DNA of 64,000 bases from Paenibacillus turicensis (GCF_017873435.1 NZ_JAGGKG010000003.1:186001-250000); one strand, 5' to 3'; counted from the first letter of the stretch, positions 1 through 9,645 are shown. Numbers and translations: made by a program. The notes: generated by a model from the letters alone, not told the origin.

Positions 1-990
1 GCGAATGTAGATTATTGTGTGATGGAGGCCTCATCACATGCATTAGAGCAAGGAAGGTTAAAGGGGATCCATTTCCGTACTGCAGTTTTTACGAATATGA
101 CTCAAGATCATCTTGATTATCATAAAACGATGGAAGAGTATACACATGCAAAAGGGCTACTATTTTCTAGACTAGGTAATTCCTATTCTGAAAATTTAGC
201 AGAGCGGAGTTATGCGGTGTTAAATAATGATGATCCTGCAAGTGAATATTTTAAAAAAATTACGTCAGCAGAGGTAATCACCTACGCTGTAGAGCAGGAT
301 GCAGATGTGAAGGCCTCTAACATTGCAATTACGGCTAAAGGCACCTCCTTCCATGTGGCTTCACCATGGGGTGAAGCAGATATTAGCTTGCAGATGGTAG
401 GCAAGTTTAATGTTTATAATGCTTTAGCAGCGATGACTGCGGCATTGCTTGAAGGCCTGACCATAGCAGAAATTAAACAAAGCTTAGAGCAGGTTCCAGG
501 GGTAGAGGGCCGTGTTGAAGCCGTTAATGAAGGACAGGATTTTGCTGTACTTGTGGATTACGCGCATACACCTGATGGGCTTGAAAATGTACTTCGTACT
601 GTGAAGGAATTTGCAGTAGGAAAAGTCATTACCGTGTTTGGTTGTGGGGGTGACCGTGATCGTACAAAGCGGCCAATTATGGCGAAAATCGCAGCGGAGT
701 ATTCTGATTATGTTGTGGTCACTTCAGATAATCCTCGTACAGAGGATCCAAATTTTATTTTACAAGAGGTTGAAGCTGGGCTTATTGAGATGAATGCTGA
801 TAAAGAGCATTACGAATTACTTGTAGATCGGCGTGAAGCAATTAACCATGCTATTGAAATGGCAAGCCATAACGATGTAGTATTGATTGCGGGGAAAGGT
901 CATGAGACCTACCAACTAATTGGCACAGCAGTGCTTGATTTTGATGATCGAGTTGTTGCTCGTGAGGCGATAAGGGGACGCTTGGTGTGA
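1..990 (+). CDS. murE: MurE, UDP-MurNAc-L-Ala-D-Glu:meso-DAP ligase (5' truncated by window)
   Basis: Cytoplasmic Mur ligase adding the third peptide residue to the UDP-MurNAc dipeptide. The frame is open from base 1, so only about 330 C-terminal residues are present and the ATP P-loop lies outside the window. Visible are the VMEASSHAL motif of the central domain, the DYAHTPDGL block, and DNPRTEDP near the C-terminus. DNPR is the family signature for meso-diaminopimelate rather than lysine, which fits a Gram-positive rod with DAP-type wall. The stop overlaps the GTG start of murF by 4 nt, so the two are translationally coupled. The identification is secure; the true start is not visible. Confidence 0.96.
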   Translation, partial: ANVDYCVMEASSHALEQGRLKGIHFRTAVFTNMTQDHLDYHKTMEEYTHAKGLLFSRLGNSYSENLAERSYAVLNNDDPASEYFKKITSAEVITYAVEQDADVKASNIAITAKGTSFHVASPWGEADISLQMVGKFNVYNALAAMTAALLEGLTIAEIKQSLEQVPGVEGRVEAVNEGQDFAVLVDYAHTPDGLENVLRTVKEFAVGKVITVFGCGGDRDRTKRPIMAKIAAEYSDYVVVTSDNPRTEDPNFILQEVEAGLIEMNADKEHYELLVDRREAINHAIEMASHNDVVLIAGKGHETYQLIGTAVLDFDDRVVAREAIRGRLV

Positions 991-2390
991 TAAAAACAAA
1001 TTTAAAACAAATTGCTGTGATGTGTAATGGTAAGCTACCATCACAGGTTAATGAGGAAATACAAGTAACGGGAGTTGTGACTGACTCCCGTCACATTACA
1101 AAGGGATGTCTGTTTGTTCCGCTTGCTGGTGAGCGGTTTGATGCACATGATTTTGCCGCTGCCGCAATAGAGGCAGGGGCAAGTGCAATTTTGTGGTCAA
1201 GAGCAGGGGAAGAGCCACCTGGTCCAGCTATTATTGTTGATGACACTTTAGCCGCTTTACAAGCTATGGCTGCCAGTTACTTGGCTAGTAGTTCAGCAAA
1301 AGTAATTGGCATTACAGGTAGTAATGGCAAAACGACAACAAAAGATATGGTATATGCAGTATTATCTACCATCTACAAGGTGCATAAAACCCAAGGCAAT
1401 TTTAACAATCATATCGGGATGCCTTTAACGATTTTGTCGATGCCTGTGGATAGTGATTTTATTGTGCTTGAGATGGGGATGAGCGATAGAGGTGAAATTA
1501 AGCTGCTTTCAGAGCTAGCTAGACCTGAAACCGTAATTATCACTAATATTGGAGAGTCGCATTTATTGCAGCTTGGTTCACGTCTAGAAATTGCAAGAGC
1601 TAAGCTTGAAATTATGACGGGTCTACAAAGTGATGGCTTACTTATTTGTAATGGGGATGAGCCCTTAATACAGCAAGTGCTAGAGGAAACAGACACACAC
1701 AAACCACAACAATTTAATAAAATGACATTTGGGCTAGGCCAACATAATGATGAGTTTCCTTCTGAAATGAACTTTACCCAAGATTCTGTCAGCTTCATGA
1801 CACATCAAGGTGTTAATAGAACTTACACCCTTCCACTATTAGGTGAGCATAACGTCGTTAATAGCTTAGCGGCCTTGATCGTGGCAAGACACTACAAGGT
1901 GCCAGAGGAAAAAATCGTACAAGGTTTACAGCGTCTTGCTTTAACAGGCATGAGAATTGAATTTATTGCTTGTGAAAATGGAATTACGGTTCTAAATGAT
2001 GCTTATAATGCTAGCCCAACCTCGATGAAAGCTGCCATTCATGTACTTGAAAATATGAAAGGCTATCAAAGAAAAATTGCTGTGCTCGGAGATATGCTTG
2101 AATTAGGTGCTTCTGAAGGGAAATATCATGAGGAAATTGGAAATTTACTTGATGCAAGTAAACTTGATTACCTATTTACTTTAGGAGAGTTAGGGAAAAG
2201 AATTGCTGAAGGAGCAAAGAAACGCCTAGACGAAAAAAAGATATATGCATATACTGATAAAGCTGAGTTAATTGCGAAGCTTGAGACAATGTTGTCCCCA
2301 GATGATGTTGTTCTAGTAAAAGCCTCTAGAGGAATGGCACTAGAAAAAGTAGTAGAACAGATTAAGCAATTCAAACATCAAAATATTTAG
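987..2390 (+). CDS. murF: MurF, UDP-MurNAc-tripeptide D-Ala-D-Ala ligase
   Basis: Adds D-Ala-D-Ala to UDP-MurNAc-tripeptide, the last cytoplasmic step of the wall-precursor pentapeptide. It has the three-domain Mur ligase layout: an N-terminal uridine-binding part (TGVVTDSR), the ATP P-loop GITGSNGKTTTKDM near residue 110, and the C-terminal LNDAYNASPTSM and GDMLELG blocks typical of MurF. At 467 aa the length is normal. The start is GTG at 987, within the 3' end of murE (GTGA overlap), which implies coupling. It is followed 20 nt later by mraY. Confidence 0.97.
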   Translation: MIKTNLKQIAVMCNGKLPSQVNEEIQVTGVVTDSRHITKGCLFVPLAGERFDAHDFAAAAIEAGASAILWSRAGEEPPGPAIIVDDTLAALQAMAASYLASSSAKVIGITGSNGKTTTKDMVYAVLSTIYKVHKTQGNFNNHIGMPLTILSMPVDSDFIVLEMGMSDRGEIKLLSELARPETVIITNIGESHLLQLGSRLEIARAKLEIMTGLQSDGLLICNGDEPLIQQVLEETDTHKPQQFNKMTFGLGQHNDEFPSEMNFTQDSVSFMTHQGVNRTYTLPLLGEHNVVNSLAALIVARHYKVPEEKIVQGLQRLALTGMRIEFIACENGITVLNDAYNASPTSMKAAIHVLENMKGYQRKIAVLGDMLELGASEGKYHEEIGNLLDASKLDYLFTLGELGKRIAEGAKKRLDEKKIYAYTDKAELIAKLETMLSPDDVVLVKASRGMALEKVVEQIKQFKHQNI

Positions 2391-2410
2391 ATTAGGGAGG
2401 TGAAAATCCC

Positions 2411-3376
2411 ATGGATTTTGGACTTATATTTATTTCAATGGGTGTATCATTTATTTTATCCGTCATCTTAGCGCCACTTTGTATTCCAATCTTGCGTCGA
2501 ATGAAATTTGGTCAGCAGATTAGGGGAGAGGGACCAGAGAGTCATCAGAAAAAAGCAGGCACACCTACAATGGGTGGAATTATTATTATATTAGCCTTTG
2601 CTTTATCTTTTCTAAAATTTTCAGTGGTGAATACTGATTTTTATATTTTATTAGTTGCAACACTAGGTTTTGGATTAGTTGGTTTTTTAGATGATTATAT
2701 TAAAATCGTATTTAAACGTTCCTTGGGATTAACACCAAAGCAAAAACTAATTGGGCAGCTTCTTTTTGCGGGCATAGTTGTGGCATTGCTAATATCTGAA
2801 CAGCATAGCACTGCAATTGGTATACCAGGGCTTAGCTTTAGCTTTGACTTTGGACCATGGTTTTATTATCCATTTATCGTTGTGATGATGCTAGCTATTA
2901 CCAATGCCGTAAACTTTACAGATGGTTTGGATGGATTGTTATCAGGTGTCAGTGCAGTTTGCTTTGGGGCCTATGCCATTCTTGCTATTCAAGCTACATC
3001 AATCCCTGCCGCTGTATGTGCAGCAGCCATGGTTGGTGCAGTTTTAGGTTTTCTAGTCTTTAATGCACATCCCGCCAAAGTATTTATGGGAGATACAGGA
3101 TCACTTGGAATTGGTGGAGCGATTTCTGCAATTGCCATTATTACGAAAAGTGAATTACTGTTTTTAATCATTGGTGGTGTTTTTGTAATCGAAATGTTGT
3201 CAGTGGTCATTCAAGTTGCTGTATTCAAAAAGACAGGTAAACGTGTCTTTAAGATGAGTCCGATTCATCACCATTTTGAATTATCAGGTTGGTCAGAATG
3301 GCGTGTCGTTACGAGCTTTTGGAGTGTAGCGTTAATACTTGCAATCGTTGGACTTTATTTGAGCAAGGGGTTGTAA
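2411..3376 (+). CDS. mraY: MraY, phospho-MurNAc-pentapeptide transferase
   Basis: Integral membrane enzyme that moves phospho-MurNAc-pentapeptide onto undecaprenyl phosphate to make lipid I. There are about ten hydrophobic segments over 321 aa. Family signatures visible are FLDDYIK, NFTDGLDGL with the catalytic Asp residues, FMGDTGSLGIGG, and the C-terminal MSPIHHHFEL histidine motif. The ATG at 2411 follows a strong GGGAGGTG ribosome site. It lies between murF and murD, the usual Bacillales order. Confidence 0.98.
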   Translation: MDFGLIFISMGVSFILSVILAPLCIPILRRMKFGQQIRGEGPESHQKKAGTPTMGGIIIILAFALSFLKFSVVNTDFYILLVATLGFGLVGFLDDYIKIVFKRSLGLTPKQKLIGQLLFAGIVVALLISEQHSTAIGIPGLSFSFDFGPWFYYPFIVVMMLAITNAVNFTDGLDGLLSGVSAVCFGAYAILAIQATSIPAAVCAAAMVGAVLGFLVFNAHPAKVFMGDTGSLGIGGAISAIAIITKSELLFLIIGGVFVIEMLSVVIQVAVFKKTGKRVFKMSPIHHHFELSGWSEWRVVTSFWSVALILAIVGLYLSKGL

Positions 3377-3379
3377 TTT

Positions 3380-4804
3380 ATGAGGCATCCAGAATCGTAC
3401 AAAGGTAGTCAAATTGTTGTGCTTGGTTTAGCTCGAAGTGGTGTAGGGGTTGCAAAAACGCTACATGGGCTAGGAGCCAAAGTGGTTGTGAATGATCGAA
3501 AATCAAGAGAGGAATGTCCTGAGGCTGCTGAGCTTGAGGTTTTGGGCATTCCTGTAATTTGTGGTGGACACCCAGATGATTTAATTCATGAAGGGATTAA
3601 GCTTGTCGTTAAAAACCCTGGAATTCCTTATTCTGCGCCACCGATCGTACAAGCACTTAACATGAACATTGATGTCGTAACGGAAGTGGAAATTGCTTAT
3701 GAGCTGTGTGAAGCACCAATGATTGGGATTACAGGCTCTAATGGCAAAACGACTACAACGACATGGGTCGGTAAAATGCTAGAAGCCGCAGGGATGAAGC
3801 CGATTGTTGCAGGTAACATCGGAACGCCACTTTGTGAGGCTGCTGAATATGCGACTACAGATAATTGGATGGTTGTGGAACTAAGCAGCTTTCAACTTAA
3901 AGGTACGGTAAACTATGCACCTAAAGTGGGTGCTTTACTTAATTTAGCAGAGACGCATTTGGATTACCATGGTGGTATGGAGGATTATGTTGCTTCTAAA
4001 CAAAAATTGTTTGCGAATCAGACCTCGCAGGATATCGCTGTCTTGAATGCGGATGATGAGATTTGTCAAACTATACTTCCTCAGCTTAAGAGCAAGACGA
4101 TATTATTTTCAATGCTTCAGCAATTGGAGCAAAACGGCGTGTATGTAAAGCCTGCCTTTTTGCCTCAAGAAGACGATGATAAATTACGACATATTATTTA
4201 TGCAGATGAAGCGGGACAGGAACACGAAATTGTTGCCATACACGAGATTGGACTGCCCGGTCGTTACAATGTGGAGAATGCACTAGCCGCAGTGGCGATC
4301 TCAATTGCAGCAGGTGTAAATCCAGTCAGCCTTCGCGAGCCTTTAATGTCGTTTCGTGGGGTGGAGCATCGTCTTGAATATGTTGAAACAAAGCACGGCG
4401 TTACTTTTTATAACAATTCCAAAGCAACAAATTCTAAAGCGACGATCATGGCTTTAGATGCGCTTAAGGAGCCAATCATTCTTATCGCAGGGGGCCTTGA
4501 TCGGGGTTCGGATTACCTCGAACTACTTCCTTACTTACAAAGCAAGGTTAAGGCTGTTGTCGCAATAGGCGAAACAAAGGAGAAAATTGCGGAGGTTGCC
4601 TCCAAGGCAGGATTAACAGAGATACACCTTGTCGATACTGAGAGTAGTGCTGCAGAAACTTTGCAAAATGCGACTCGGCAAGCTGCCAAGCTGGCAGGGA
4701 CAGGAGATATCGTTTTATTATCCCCTGCTTGTGCAAGCTGGGATATGTTTAAGTCTTATGAAGAACGTGGACGCATTTTTAAAGAAGCGGTGCATACCCT
4801 TTAA
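3380..4804 (+). CDS. murD: MurD, UDP-MurNAc-L-Ala:D-Glu ligase
   Basis: Adds D-glutamate to UDP-MurNAc-L-Ala in the cytoplasm. It shows an N-terminal Rossmann-like UDP-binding region (VLGLARSGVG), the P-loop GITGSNGKTTTTTW near residue 115, and the C-terminal FYNNSKATN and IAGGLDRG motifs. At 474 aa it is slightly longer than the about 450 aa usual for the family. It starts 3 nt after mraY, so it is in the same operon. A 9-bp inverted repeat (4803-4830) begins in the stop codon. Confidence 0.97.
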   Translation: MRHPESYKGSQIVVLGLARSGVGVAKTLHGLGAKVVVNDRKSREECPEAAELEVLGIPVICGGHPDDLIHEGIKLVVKNPGIPYSAPPIVQALNMNIDVVTEVEIAYELCEAPMIGITGSNGKTTTTTWVGKMLEAAGMKPIVAGNIGTPLCEAAEYATTDNWMVVELSSFQLKGTVNYAPKVGALLNLAETHLDYHGGMEDYVASKQKLFANQTSQDIAVLNADDEICQTILPQLKSKTILFSMLQQLEQNGVYVKPAFLPQEDDDKLRHIIYADEAGQEHEIVAIHEIGLPGRYNVENALAAVAISIAAGVNPVSLREPLMSFRGVEHRLEYVETKHGVTFYNNSKATNSKATIMALDALKEPIILIAGGLDRGSDYLELLPYLQSKVKAVVAIGETKEKIAEVASKAGLTEIHLVDTESSAAETLQNATRQAAKLAGTGDIVLLSPACASWDMFKSYEERGRIFKEAVHTL

Positions 4805-4830
4805 GTAGGGGGGTGGATAAGCCCCTACTT
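4803..4830 (+). other. Hairpin at the murD stop codon
   Basis: AAGTAGGGG (4803-4811) pairs perfectly with CCCCTACTT (4822-4830) around a 10-nt loop. Only two T's follow the stem, so this is a poor intrinsic terminator. It could instead stabilise the upstream mRNA end or modulate downstream expression inside the mur operon. Confidence 0.5.
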
Positions 4831-4853
4831 TTATCGAAGAGGTGGCTTCCACG

Positions 4854-5951
4854 ATGAGCAAAAGTGAAACTGCTCCTGATTTTTGGTTAATAGCCAGCAT
4901 CCTCGGATTGCTGGCTATTGGTATTGTAATGGTATACAGTGCGGGATCTGTTCTTGGATTCCATGATTACGGAGACCCCTTTTATTTTGTGAAGAGACAG
5001 GGGTTATTTGCCGTGCTTGGCCTAATAGCCATGTTTATTATGATGAATGTAAATTATCGTATTTTACGAAGATATGCCAAGCCGATTTTAATTACTTGTT
5101 TTATTATGCTCATTATCGTCTTAATCCCAGGTATTGGTGTAGTACGTGGGGGAGCTAGAAGTTGGTTAGGTATTAGTTCATTTGGGATTCAACCCTCTGA
5201 ATTTATGAAGCTTGGTATGGTATTATTTTTGTCCTATTGGCTAAGTCAAAAAGAATATAACATTACCTCGTTTACACGTGGTTTATTACCGCCACTTGGT
5301 ATTATAGGTTTAGCTTTTGGACTAATTATGCTTCAGCCAGATTTAGGTACAGGTACTGTCATGTTAGGAGCTGCACTTCTTATCGTATTTACAGCGGGCG
5401 CAAAAATGAAGCATCTATTAGGCTTAGCTGCTGTAGGGGCTGCTGGGTTTATCGGATTAATAATAGCGGCGCCCTACCGATTACAGCGTATTACTGCCTT
5501 TTTAGATCCCTGGTCTGATCCGCTTGGGGCAGGTTACCAAATTATTCAATCTCTTTATGCGATTGGTCCTGGTGGACTTGCTGGGCTTGGCTTAGGTATG
5601 AGTCGTCAAAAATATAGCTACGTGCCAGAGCCACAAACGGATTTTATTTTTTCGATTTTGTCTGAGGAGTTAGGTTTTATTGGCGGTTTGTTTGTGTTGT
5701 TTTTATTTTTAATTATTGTTTGGCGAGGGATTCGTGTCGCAATGACCATAGATGATCCCTTTGGCAGCCTACTTGCAGTTGGTATCGTAGGTATCGTAGG
5801 TATTCAAGTCATTATTAATATCGGTGTAGTTATTGGATTAATGCCTGTAACAGGGATTACATTGCCTTTGATAAGCTATGGTGGCTCTTCCTTAACCTTG
5901 ATGCTAACGGCGTTTGGTATTTTATTAAATTTATCACGGTATGCGAGGTGA
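4854..5951 (+). CDS. spoVE: SpoVE/FtsW-family SEDS lipid II polymerase
   Basis: Polytopic SEDS protein, which polymerises lipid II with a partner class-B PBP. It has ten hydrophobic segments, the IQPSEFMKL motif, the GAGYQIIQS region, and the C-terminal ITLPLISYGGSS block of the FtsW/RodA/SpoVE family. The position between murD and murG is that of B. subtilis spoVE, so a sporulation-cortex role is likely; a vegetative FtsW role cannot be excluded by sequence. An upstream GTG at 4842 lies inside the ribosome-binding sequence AGAGGTGG, so ATG 4854 is the better start. The stop overlaps the start region of murG. Confidence 0.93.
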   Translation: MSKSETAPDFWLIASILGLLAIGIVMVYSAGSVLGFHDYGDPFYFVKRQGLFAVLGLIAMFIMMNVNYRILRRYAKPILITCFIMLIIVLIPGIGVVRGGARSWLGISSFGIQPSEFMKLGMVLFLSYWLSQKEYNITSFTRGLLPPLGIIGLAFGLIMLQPDLGTGTVMLGAALLIVFTAGAKMKHLLGLAAVGAAGFIGLIIAAPYRLQRITAFLDPWSDPLGAGYQIIQSLYAIGPGGLAGLGLGMSRQKYSYVPEPQTDFIFSILSEELGFIGGLFVLFLFLIIVWRGIRVAMTIDDPFGSLLAVGIVGIVGIQVIINIGVVIGLMPVTGITLPLISYGGSSLTLMLTAFGILLNLSRYAR

Positions 5952-5956
5952 TTAGG

Positions 5957-7060
5957 ATGCGAGTCGTATTTACTGGTGGTGGAACAGGAGGACATATTTA
6001 TCCTGCGTTAGCTGTTGCTCAGCAATGCAAGGATGAGTATCCTGAATCACAGTTTTTATATATCGGTGGACAACATGGATTAGAAAGCACCATCGTACCG
6101 TCACAAAACATGGAGTTTAAGGCACTAAATATTACTGGGTTTAAGCGTAAGCTGTCGTTTGAAAATGTAAAAACGGTAATGCGTTTTATGAGCGGTGTGC
6201 GTCATTCCAAAAAATGGTTGCGTCAATTTAAGCCTAATGTGGTTATCGGTACAGGGGGATATGTATGTGGACCCGTTGTTTATGCTGCGGCAAAGCTTGG
6301 CATTCCAACGATCATTCATGAGCAAAATGCAGTTCCAGGCTTAACCAATCGTTTTTTAAGTAAATATGTATCTACAGTAGCAGTGAGCTTTGAAGAAGGA
6401 TTAAATGCTTTTCCAGAGGCTAAAAAAATTGTATACACAGGCAATCCTAGAGCAACAACCGTTTACCTTGCTGATAAAAGGAAGGGATATGAGTCGCTTG
6501 GCTTACCTCAGCATACTAAAATTGTGCTAGTCGTGGGTGGCAGTCGAGGCGCACAAGCCATTAACAATGCAATGATTGCCATGTCAAAGCAACTATATAA
6601 GCTTCTAAACGTTCATTTTGTATATGTAACAGGTGAAAAATATTTTGCTGCAACGCGGGAGGCTATTTCTGAGCAATTAGGTAAAATCCCTAGTAGTTTG
6701 AGCGTTGTTCCATATGTACACAATATGCCAGAGGTCCTTGCGGCCACTTCTTTAATTGTAAATCGTGCAGGTGCTTCCTTTTTGGCTGAGATTAATGCGC
6801 TTGGTATACCATCCATCTTGATTCCTTCCCCCAATGTAACTAACAATCATCAGGAGAAAAATGCCCGAATGTTAGAAAAAAACAATGCGGCCAAAGTTAT
6901 TGTTGAAGCCGACCTAACAGGTGAAGTCCTGTTTCAGGAGATTCAACACATTATGAGAAATGATGCTGTTCATCGTAAAATGTCTGCCGCTTCAAAAAAG
7001 TTAGGCAAACCAGATTCAGCTCATTTAATTGTGGAAGAAATGAAGAAAATAGCTAAATGA
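5957..7060 (+). CDS. murG: MurG, lipid I N-acetylglucosaminyltransferase
   Basis: Membrane-associated GT28 glycosyltransferase that converts lipid I to lipid II using UDP-GlcNAc. The N-terminus carries the GGGTGGHIYPALA loop (residues 7-19), then IGTGGYVCGP, IHEQNAVPGLTN and the C-terminal donor-binding VVGGSRGAQAIN block. An in-frame GTG at 5948 overlaps the previous stop, but AGGTGA at 5946-5951 is well spaced for ATG 5957, where the conserved N-terminus starts. It is the last gene before a 225-bp spacer full of short repeats. No murB follows it, unlike in B. subtilis. Confidence 0.97.
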   Translation: MRVVFTGGGTGGHIYPALAVAQQCKDEYPESQFLYIGGQHGLESTIVPSQNMEFKALNITGFKRKLSFENVKTVMRFMSGVRHSKKWLRQFKPNVVIGTGGYVCGPVVYAAAKLGIPTIIHEQNAVPGLTNRFLSKYVSTVAVSFEEGLNAFPEAKKIVYTGNPRATTVYLADKRKGYESLGLPQHTKIVLVVGGSRGAQAINNAMIAMSKQLYKLLNVHFVYVTGEKYFAATREAISEQLGKIPSSLSVVPYVHNMPEVLAATSLIVNRAGASFLAEINALGIPSILIPSPNVTNNHQEKNARMLEKNNAAKVIVEADLTGEVLFQEIQHIMRNDAVHRKMSAASKKLGKPDSAHLIVEEMKKIAK

Positions 7061-7073
7061 AGCACTCAGATGG

Positions 7074-7275
7074 GCGATTGTCACACTCTTACGCTAAAGG
7101 GCATAATATACCACATACATCGTGACAATCGCACGAAGCCTAGGGCTTCTAGGACAGCACTTCGTAGAACCTTAGCGCGTTGGCATCTTTTTTACAACCC
7201 CTCATCACCTTTTGCTAACGGCATGGATTTGATGTGTCACGTATAATTTTAAATTTTCGCTAACGGGAAACTCGG
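7074..7275 (+). repeat. Spacer with nested inverted repeats and GCTAAMGG words
   Basis: The murG-murA spacer holds an 11-bp perfect inverted repeat (GCGATTGTCAC 7074-7084, GTGACAATCGC 7122-7132). Just after is a small hairpin around GAAGCCTAGGGCTTC. The word CGCTAA(A/C)GG recurs near 7091, 7213 and 7259, with its reverse complement near 7172. No T-run follows any stem. I see no remnant of a coding gene here. Confidence 0.5.
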
Positions 7276-7285
7276 AGGTGATACA

Positions 7286-8569
7286 TTGGACAAATTGGTG
7301 ATTGAGGGCGGTAGACCCCTATCTGGATCAATTCGTATTCATGGAGCAAAAAATGCCGCATTGCCAATTTTGGCAGCCAGTTTGCTATCAGAAGGCAAGG
7401 TGCAGCTATCAAATGTCCCTCATTTGTTAGATATTGAGGTGATGTTGGGCATTCTGAACAGACTTGGCTGTAGGGCTGTACAACAGGGAGATAAGGTGAC
7501 CATTGATAGTGATCGAACAAATTCTGCTCATGTGCCTGAGGATTTAATGAGACAGATGCGGTCATCTATATTTTTAATGGGACCTCTTCTTGCTAAGTTT
7601 GGGGAGGTTTGTATTTATCAGCCTGGAGGATGTGCGATCGGCGAACGAAAAATTGACCTGCATCTTAAAGGACTAGAGGCATTAGGTGCAGTCATTGAAG
7701 AAAATGATCAACAAATTTGGTGTAGGGCTACAAAATTAATTGGTAATGATATTCATTTAGAATATCCAAGTGTAGGTGCAACGGAAAATATTATGATGGC
7801 CGCATCCCTTGCTCAAGGGACCACCGTAATTACAAATGCAGCCCGCGAACCAGAAATACAAGATTTGCAAAATTTCCTCAATGCGATGGGTGCAAGCATT
7901 ATGGGGGCAGGCACAGATACGATTACGATTCAAGGTGTTGATAAGCTATACTCTTGTCAATATGAGATTATCCCTGATCGAATTGTTGCTGGCACGATAC
8001 TGATTGCGGCTGCCGCGACACGAGGAACCGTAACGTTATCTCATTGTAATCCTTCACACCTAGTTTCGTTACTTCATGTACTTAGGCGTGCTGGTGTTCA
8101 AATTAGGGCTTGCAATGATATAATAACCGTAAGTAGTGCTTCACGACCTAAACCGATTGATTGTATCGTCACACTACCCTATCCTTCGTTCCCTACCGAT
8201 TTACAGTCACAAGTTATGGTCTTGTTGTCTTTAGCCGATGGTTTTAGTGTGATGAAGGAGACCGTATTTGAGGGCAGATTTAAGCATGTGGATGAGCTTG
8301 TGAGAATGGGGGCTGACATTTCTGTAGACTTGAATACAGCATTTATTCGTGGGGTTCCTAGATTGTATGGGGCTACAGTGGAAGCTACAGACTTAAGAGC
8401 AGGTGCGGCTTTGGTGATTGCAGGCTTAGCAGCTCAAGGCAGAACAATCGTAGAGCAAATCCATCACATTGATAGAGGTTACGATCAAATTGAGTTGATG
8501 TTTGGACATCTTGGTGGGAAAATGCGACGTGAGACAAAGGTTGCCTTAAAGCAATTAGATTTAGCATAA
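7286..8569 (+). CDS. murA: MurA, UDP-GlcNAc 1-carboxyvinyltransferase
   Basis: First committed step of peptidoglycan synthesis: transfers enolpyruvate from PEP to UDP-GlcNAc. The two-lobed EPSP-synthase fold is indicated by GAKNAALPI (Lys22, Asn23), by the active-site loop PGGCAIGER with Cys116 (the fosfomycin target, so the enzyme should be sensitive), and by FPTDLQSQ and TDLRAGAAL near the C-terminus. At 427 aa it is normal. The start is TTG 7286 behind a near-perfect GGAGGTGAT. It sits in the slot B. subtilis gives to murB. A second murA paralogue is usual in Bacillales and cannot be judged here. Confidence 0.96.
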   Translation: MDKLVIEGGRPLSGSIRIHGAKNAALPILAASLLSEGKVQLSNVPHLLDIEVMLGILNRLGCRAVQQGDKVTIDSDRTNSAHVPEDLMRQMRSSIFLMGPLLAKFGEVCIYQPGGCAIGERKIDLHLKGLEALGAVIEENDQQIWCRATKLIGNDIHLEYPSVGATENIMMAASLAQGTTVITNAAREPEIQDLQNFLNAMGASIMGAGTDTITIQGVDKLYSCQYEIIPDRIVAGTILIAAAATRGTVTLSHCNPSHLVSLLHVLRRAGVQIRACNDIITVSSASRPKPIDCIVTLPYPSFPTDLQSQVMVLLSLADGFSVMKETVFEGRFKHVDELVRMGADISVDLNTAFIRGVPRLYGATVEATDLRAGAALVIAGLAAQGRTIVEQIHHIDRGYDQIELMFGHLGGKMRRETKVALKQLDLA

Positions 8570-8576
8570 TTTTCGA

Positions 8577-8616
8577 GATGAAAGCTAACCTTGTGAAAAA
8601 ACTGTTAGCTTTCATC
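8577..8616 (+). terminator. 13-bp hairpin between murA and divIB
   Basis: GATGAAAGCTAAC (8577-8589) pairs perfectly with GTTAGCTTTCATC (8604-8616) around a 14-nt loop. The stem is long but AT-rich and no U-tract follows, so it may be a weak or partial terminator, or an mRNA-processing site, rather than a full stop. Confidence 0.45.
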
Positions 8617-8658
8617 TTAGAAATATAAGCTTTAAAGATCATGATATCGGAGAAAACT

Positions 8659-9402
8659 ATGGAAAAAGCTAATGTACCTGTCCTTAAACAAAACAAACCT
8701 AATAAACGTGGCAATCGAAAAGTAAAATGGATTATTGTAACCTTATTTATTTCTATTTTAACGATTCTATTTTTTCGGTCTTCGCTAAGTGAAGTTTCTG
8801 AGATCAATTTTGAAGGAAATAAGTATGTAACAACAGAGCAGTTGATGAAGGCCGTCGAGGTACAGAAGGGAGATGCCTTTTTTGGGACAAGCTCAGGCAC
8901 AATTGAACAAAGACTAGAGAAGGTGCAGTCCATTCAGTCTGTCACTGTACAAAAGTCTTTTCCTGGCGTCATTAACATTCAGGTTCAGGAATATCCTGTT
9001 CTTGCCTATACATTGGATGCTAATGGGGGATTGAAAGGACTTTTAACAAACGGTGTCATGATTCCATTTGAGAATGGGACAGTTGTAATTGATAAGCCAA
9101 TCCTGTCTCAGTGGAAGGAAAACGATCCTAATCTAAAAAAACTCGGCAGTGCTTTATCTCAAATTGATGCAAACCTAGTTTCAGATATTTCTGAAATCGC
9201 TCCTGAGCCTACGCTGTCTTATCCAGATCGGATTAAGATGTATACTAGATCACATTTTGTTGTAATTTCTTCCATTTCCCTTTTGCCACAAAAGGCGGAG
9301 TATATGAACAGAATCCTTGAATCTCAGGAGCCAGGCATCTTGAAATTGTTAGATGCTGATTCGTACGTGCCATTTTCAACTAATGTTGACACGGAGAAAT
9401 AA
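8659..9402 (+). CDS. divIB: DivIB/FtsQ, divisome membrane protein
   Basis: Bitopic division protein that, with DivIC and FtsL, recruits and regulates septal wall synthesis. It has a short basic cytoplasmic tail, one transmembrane helix (WIIVTLFISILTILFF), then an extracytoplasmic POTRA domain starting VSEINFEGNKYV. An ATG at 8641 is in frame, but GGAG at 8649-8652 sits 6 nt before ATG 8659, which is the better start and gives a 247-aa protein. The position before ftsA agrees. No ylxW, ylxX or sbp genes lie between it and ftsA. Confidence 0.92.
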   Translation: MEKANVPVLKQNKPNKRGNRKVKWIIVTLFISILTILFFRSSLSEVSEINFEGNKYVTTEQLMKAVEVQKGDAFFGTSSGTIEQRLEKVQSIQSVTVQKSFPGVINIQVQEYPVLAYTLDANGGLKGLLTNGVMIPFENGTVVIDKPILSQWKENDPNLKKLGSALSQIDANLVSDISEIAPEPTLSYPDRIKMYTRSHFVVISSISLLPQKAEYMNRILESQEPGILKLLDADSYVPFSTNVDTEK

Positions 9403-9645
9403 GAAAATCGTACTACTCATCATTCACAAAAAATGATAAAATATGTTTTATGTAACCATCTATCTCTATCAAACTTTTGTCTTGAATAGATATATCGGTT
9501 ATTCTGTATATAAACAAGATTTCCTCTTATTTGTGGAGTGAAGGTTAGTAGGGAAAAAACTTCTCCAAAAAAGAGGGATAGATTAAAAGATGTTGAATAT
9601 TGTAGAGAGTGTTTTTTATGAAAATTAACAGGAGGTGCCAACGGC

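Noticed and set aside
7061-7285. murB pseudogene between murG and murA
   Set aside because: No frame in the 225 bp shows MurB motifs; only short repeats are seen.
8385-8933. 182-codon minus-strand ORF across murA/divIB
   Set aside because: It lies antisense to two well-supported genes, lacks a ribosome site and reads as a shadow of their codon use.
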